Of a DNA stretch of 64,000 bases, positions 60,797 to 64,000 are shown piece by piece. Both the position numbers and the translations under genes were made by a program. Source of the DNA: Vulcanimicrobiota bacterium (GTDB lineage Bacteria; Vulcanimicrobiota; Xenobia; Xenobiales; JADMJV01). The DNA lies in assembly GCA_017307785.1 (NCBI GenBank), contig JAFKGI010000007.1:1-64000 (forward strand), in the 5' to 3' direction. The first letter of the stretch is position 1; every line of letters begins with the position of its first letter. The notes below the pieces were generated by a model that saw only the letters and a program-made list of their open reading frames with translations, was not told where the DNA came from and did not search any database.

Positions 60797-60997
60797 AATG
60801 GCTACGAGGTCTGCCGCCAGCTCAAAGAACACGAACTCACCCGACACATTCCGGTCCTCTTCGCCACCGGCGCCACCTCGCCCGAGGAGCAACAGCGCGC
60901 CCTCCAGGTGGGTGGGGTCGATTTTCTCAGCAAACCCTATCACGAGGAGACGGTGCAGGCCCGGGTGCTGCGGTATTCGAAGCTCCCCAGCCTATGA
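60797..60997 (+). pseudogene. C-terminal remnant of a receiver domain
   Basis: 67 codons that match only the second half of a response-regulator receiver: NGYEVCRQLKEHELTRHIPVL, the ATGATSPEEQQRALQVGGVDFL block and the SKPYHEETVQARV lysine segment. The first half, with the phospho-accepting Asp, is absent: upstream bases (60709-60796) in any frame do not resemble it. The stop still overlaps the next start codon (ATGA). A deletion at the methyltransferase junction is the simplest explanation; an unannotated short protein is possible but less likely. Confidence 0.65.
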
Positions 60998-61938
60998 AAA
61001 AGCTGTTTCTGGCGCTGCTGCTCACCTCCCTCGGCTGGTCCGATCCCATCCTACCCCAAAGCCAATTCGTCGAGGTCGAACCCAACGTGCGCCTGCAGGT
61101 GCTGGACTGGGGAGGCAGCGGTCCGCCTCTGGTTCTTCTCGCCGGCCTGGGAGACAACGCCCACGTTTTCGACCACTTCGCCCATCAATTTACCGACAGG
61201 TTCCGTGTCATCGGCATCACCCGGCGCGGCTTCGGCCTCTCTTCACAACCGGAAACCGGCTACGACGTGGCCACCAGAGCTCGAGACGATCTGAGGGTCC
61301 TGGATGCTCTCGGCATGAGCAAGGCGGTCTTCGTGGGCCACTCCATGGCCGGCGACGAACTCAGCAAACTCGGGGCCGACCACCCCGATCGCGTGGAGAA
61401 ACTGGTCTATCTGGACGCCCTGGAATACGGCACCCACGCCAGGCTGCCCCAACCGCCCTCTCCGGAGTACAGCGACCGCGACGTAGCTTCCCTGGAACTC
61501 TTCTCCGCCGCCAATGCTCGCTTCTTCGGGCATCGAGCCAGCGAGTCGTCGATGCGCGAAACCTACCGCTTTGACGCGGACGGCAAGGTGATCGCCCCCG
61601 TCAGTCCTCCGGAAATTGCCCGGAAAATGGCCCGGGGCTCCCAGCAAGCCGACTATGCCCGAATCAAAGCGCCGGTGCTGGCCATCTTTGCTCCACTCGC
61701 TCCCCACACGCCCGGCTACGGCTACCTGACTCCCCAACAAAAAAGGGACTTCCAGCGCACCTACCCGCCCATCGTGGCCTGGCAGAAAAAGGCCTTTCAG
61801 CGCTTCCGCAAGGGCATCCCTCAGGCCACCGTGTTCGAACTCCCCGGCGCCTATCACTACATTTACATTACCAACGAAGCCTTCGTGGTCGAGAAGATGC
61901 GCAACTTCCTCAGCGTCAAGTCTAAAGAGAGACCATAA
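60994..61938 (+). CDS. Exported alpha/beta hydrolase
   Basis: 314 residues. A signal peptide (1-16) is followed by the alpha/beta-hydrolase fold: PPLVLLAGLGDNAHVF (oxyanion loop), nucleophile S117 in FVGHSMAGDEL, LVYLDALEYG, and ELPGAYHYIYITNEAFV with the catalytic His. The substrate is unknown. The start overlaps the stop of the receiver remnant, a trace of a former operon. Confidence 0.9.
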   Translation: MKKLFLALLLTSLGWSDPILPQSQFVEVEPNVRLQVLDWGGSGPPLVLLAGLGDNAHVFDHFAHQFTDRFRVIGITRRGFGLSSQPETGYDVATRARDDLRVLDALGMSKAVFVGHSMAGDELSKLGADHPDRVEKLVYLDALEYGTHARLPQPPSPEYSDRDVASLELFSAANARFFGHRASESSMRETYRFDADGKVIAPVSPPEIARKMARGSQQADYARIKAPVLAIFAPLAPHTPGYGYLTPQQKRDFQRTYPPIVAWQKKAFQRFRKGIPQATVFELPGAYHYIYITNEAFVVEKMRNFLSVKSKERP

Positions 61939-61981
61939 ATCTAACAGGCAGCGGCCGTCCCAAGGGTCGAACGCCCGCCCC

Positions 61982-62977
61982 ATGAAATCGCTTTGGACTT
62001 ACCTGGGCCTGGCCCTGATTCTTACGGGCTGCTCCGGCTCTCCCAAACACATCGTGGACTCGGGAGAGATCGGCGCCATTTCTTTTCGCGACGAAAAGCA
62101 CGGCTGGGCGGTGGGCCACACCTTTGACAAGAAGCTCTTTCTGGCGTCCACGGAGGACGGCGGCGGTCACTGGAAACTCACCCAGGTCGACGCCGGGGGC
62201 CAGGACGGCAGCCTTTTCGGAATTGCCTTTCGCGACGAGAAAAACGGCTGGGCCGTAGGCTCTCATCGACTCGCCTTCAGCACCAGCGACGGCGGCCAGA
62301 ACTGGACCAAAATGGAGGCGCTTGGCGACGCCAAAGCTCTTCACTACAAAGCGAGTACCGGCTGCCTGGTCTTGGGCAGCACCGGCTTTGCCCACACCCA
62401 CGGGATCCTGGTCTTTGAGGAGGATCCGCTCAAGTCCACCGGTGGGGGCTCTCAAAGTGACCGGGGTCGCATCATCGACCCCTGGGACGTCCAGATCGTG
62501 GATGGCGAGAACTTGATCGGCTTCGATTCCACCACGCTCTACCGCTCGAGCGACAAAGGCAAAAGCTGGAAAGTGATCGAGCTCAACGAGTCGCTGCAGA
62601 ATTCATCGGTCGTCAACGCGGTCAACAGGGTCTACTTCGATACTCCCGAGCACGGCTGGCTGGCCTACGACGACGGCACCCTTTCCACCACCAACGACGG
62701 CGGAATCACCCGAACTCCTCTCAATGCCCTGGGACTGGAAGGCCGAAAAATCTGGCGCCTGCATTTCTTTGATTCCACCACCGGTGTGGCCCTGACTCGA
62801 GCCGAAAACGGCAAACAGTTCATCCTCACCACTCTGGACGGCGGGAAGAGCTGGAAAAACAAGCTCACCCTCGACGAAGGCGAGTGGGACCGCTGGGACG
62901 TGGTCGACAAGACCCACGCCTGGGTTGGCGGCCGCATCCAGGGCAAAGTCTACGTGAAAGCCTTTAAGCCGGGCTAA
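61982..62977 (+). CDS. YCF48/BNR-like beta-propeller lipoprotein
   Basis: 331 residues. Lipobox ALILTGCSGS (C17). The body is made of repeated GWAVG...STSDGGQNW / TTNDGGI / TTLDGGKSWKN units (Asp-box-like), typical of the YCF48/HCF136 seven-bladed propeller family. It probably acts as an assembly factor or binding protein on the outer face of a membrane. It follows the alpha/beta hydrolase gene by 43 bp. Confidence 0.82.
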   Translation: MKSLWTYLGLALILTGCSGSPKHIVDSGEIGAISFRDEKHGWAVGHTFDKKLFLASTEDGGGHWKLTQVDAGGQDGSLFGIAFRDEKNGWAVGSHRLAFSTSDGGQNWTKMEALGDAKALHYKASTGCLVLGSTGFAHTHGILVFEEDPLKSTGGGSQSDRGRIIDPWDVQIVDGENLIGFDSTTLYRSSDKGKSWKVIELNESLQNSSVVNAVNRVYFDTPEHGWLAYDDGTLSTTNDGGITRTPLNALGLEGRKIWRLHFFDSTTGVALTRAENGKQFILTTLDGGKSWKNKLTLDEGEWDRWDVVDKTHAWVGGRIQGKVYVKAFKPG

Positions 62978-63044
62978 CCCAACAAGTTAACAATCGGCCC
63001 GACCAGTTTGCGAATCCGTTGCGCCACGATCGTAAGCTCGGTCT

Positions 63045-63476
63045 ATGAAAATCTCCAGACACAACGGAAACCTTCCAAGCAGCAAACTACCGAACCCGTC
63101 TGCATCTCCGGCTCCCGACCGGGTCGACCGCTTCGAATCGGCGCCCGCCCAGGCTCCCCTCTGGAAGCGCGGGCTGATCGCGGGAGCCGCCACCGGCGCC
63201 GGAGCCGCTCTGTTGTCGACCTTTGGGGCCTGTGTCGGCAGCCCCGCCGCTCCCCTGATCACCGGCACTCTAGGCGGAGGCCTGGGTCTGGCCGCCGGAC
63301 TCAGCCAGGAAGGCGGCTTCATGGGCGTGGCCGGCGGCATGATCCTGGGCACGCTGGCTGCCGGCGCGACCGTTCCGGGAATGCTCTACGGTTATGAGGG
63401 GGCCCTCATGGCTGCCGGAGGTGGTGCCATCTACGGCGTCCTCTCCATCGTCCTGCCCGAGTTGGACAAAGGCTAA
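63045..63476 (+). CDS. Small Gly/Ala-rich membrane protein with D-x-F N-terminal motif
   Basis: 143 residues. A polar N-terminus (MKISRHNGNLP..., V27-D28-R-F30) precedes three to four glycine-zipper-like hydrophobic segments (residues 44-135, e.g. GAATGAGAALLSTFGAC). It is built like the protein at 40079-40471: same MKI start, same V-D-x-F position, same glycine-rich membrane part. Function unknown; such zippers often mediate packing of membrane helices. Confidence 0.58.
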   Translation: MKISRHNGNLPSSKLPNPSASPAPDRVDRFESAPAQAPLWKRGLIAGAATGAGAALLSTFGACVGSPAAPLITGTLGGGLGLAAGLSQEGGFMGVAGGMILGTLAAGATVPGMLYGYEGALMAAGGGAIYGVLSIVLPELDKG

Positions 63477-63543
63477 GCCCGCTGTCCGACTTGTAACACG
63501 AACGGCCTACCTTCCCCATCGTCCAGGCCGGATACTGAACCGA

Positions 63544-64000
63544 ATGGAAATCCAGCGCAGGCCCATCCCGGGAAGCTACATCGTGGCGGCTGACAACCGT
63601 CGGGCCGCTGCTTTGTCGCGGGAAGTTCACATCGAAAAGGTCCTGGGCCAAAGCGACGAGACCACTTTTCTGCTGGTCCAGGCCCAGGACGCCCGCGCCG
63701 ATTTCATGCCCAATTACGAATACACCGGCGACCTCTTTGACAAAGCCCTGCAGGGCAACGCCGAACGTCCGGTCCATCTCGACATCATCGAAGCTCCTCG
63801 CGCCTGGGCGGTGACCCGAGGCAACCCTGACGTCACCGGCGCCATTACCGACTCCGGTCCCGACCTTACTCACCCCAACCTGGCCGGCACCCTCTGGCAG
63901 AACCCTCACGAAATCGAGGGCAACGGTATCGACGACGACGGCAACGGCAAGATCGACGACCATTCCGGCTGGGACTATTCCGACAACGACAACAACCCCA
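63544..64000 (+). CDS. Subtilisin-like (S8) peptidase, 5' part only
   Basis: The frame opens at ATG 63544 and runs off the window (152 codons). Residues 1-75 look like an I9-type propeptide (PIPGSYIVAADNRRAAALS...). The catalytic Asp follows in GAITDSGPDLTHPNL, then the calcium-site-like NPHEIEGNGIDDDGNGKIDD typical of large bacterial subtilases. His and Ser lie beyond the window. It is distinct from the shorter subtilase at 19121-20257. Confidence 0.85.
   Translation, partial: MEIQRRPIPGSYIVAADNRRAAALSREVHIEKVLGQSDETTFLLVQAQDARADFMPNYEYTGDLFDKALQGNAERPVHLDIIEAPRAWAVTRGNPDVTGAITDSGPDLTHPNLAGTLWQNPHEIEGNGIDDDGNGKIDDHSGWDYSDNDNNP

Overview
This window is a GC-rich (roughly 60% by eye), densely coded stretch of a bacterial chromosome with a Gram-negative-type envelope. 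The evidence is a TolC/HlyD/MFS efflux operon, a two-partner-secretion-type exoprotein, several lipoprotein signals and a rod-shape (mre/mrd) operon. No rRNA, tRNA, CRISPR array, insertion sequence or phage gene was seen. The lineage cannot be fixed from these genes. Many proteins look lineage-specific, and three share an N-terminal D-x-F pattern, so a little-cultured phylum (Eremiobacterota/Xenobia-like) is possible, but that is only an impression.

Region by region. 1-3.2 kb: partial hypothetical gene, receiver-DUF3369 regulator, exported rhodanese, GH46 chitosanase. 3.2-6.8 kb: AraC-controlled operon (cupin-CMD-CMD, SDR, exported ABM monooxygenase) convergent with its araC gene; near-identical 21-bp tandem operators lie before both. 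7-11.9 kb: 1311-residue TPS-type exoprotein and a TPR protein. 11.9-20.9 kb: second receiver-DUF3369 protein, TetR/HD-like fusion, zinc-finger DA1-like metalloprotease, GNAT, RelA/SpoT synthetase, dihaem cytochrome lipoprotein, MobB fusion, receiver, cytoplasmic-looking subtilase, HAD phosphatase. 21-25.3 kb: papain-like protein, then two genes bracketed by ~200-bp inverted copies of one intergenic module, each holding an outward leader RNA with a terminator. 25.3-34.1 kb: a five-gene, translationally coupled biosynthetic operon (GT2; HD-like; FkbH-ACP; GT-condensation-PCP-thioesterase; HTTM membrane protein) with no adenylation domain. 34-42.9 kb: AraC/aldo-keto reductase/DUF2255 operon, receiver, queuosine salvage enzyme, sulfatase lipoprotein, guanidino-group-modifying (deiminase-like) protein, TetR. 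42.9-49.7 kb: tripartite efflux operon with a palindromic operator over its start codon, double-hotdog thioesterase, small unknowns. 49.7-56.5 kb: cell-shape operon mreB-like, mreB::mreC fusion, mreD, mrdA, rodA, PilZ. 56.7-64 kb: LRR-DUF1963 protein, class-C-type serine hydrolase, methyltransferase, receiver remnant, alpha/beta hydrolase, propeller lipoprotein, small membrane protein and the start of a second subtilase.

The three most interesting systems are: (1) the cell-shape operon, where a catalytically degenerate MreB domain is fused in frame to MreC behind a second divergent MreB; (2) the adenylation-free FkbH/condensation/glycosyltransferase operon, whose condensation domain has lost the second His of its HHxxxDG motif; (3) the duplicated leader module, whose palindrome is kept by paired base changes and which sits directly upstream of that biosynthetic operon. 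All product and regulation claims are sequence-based predictions.
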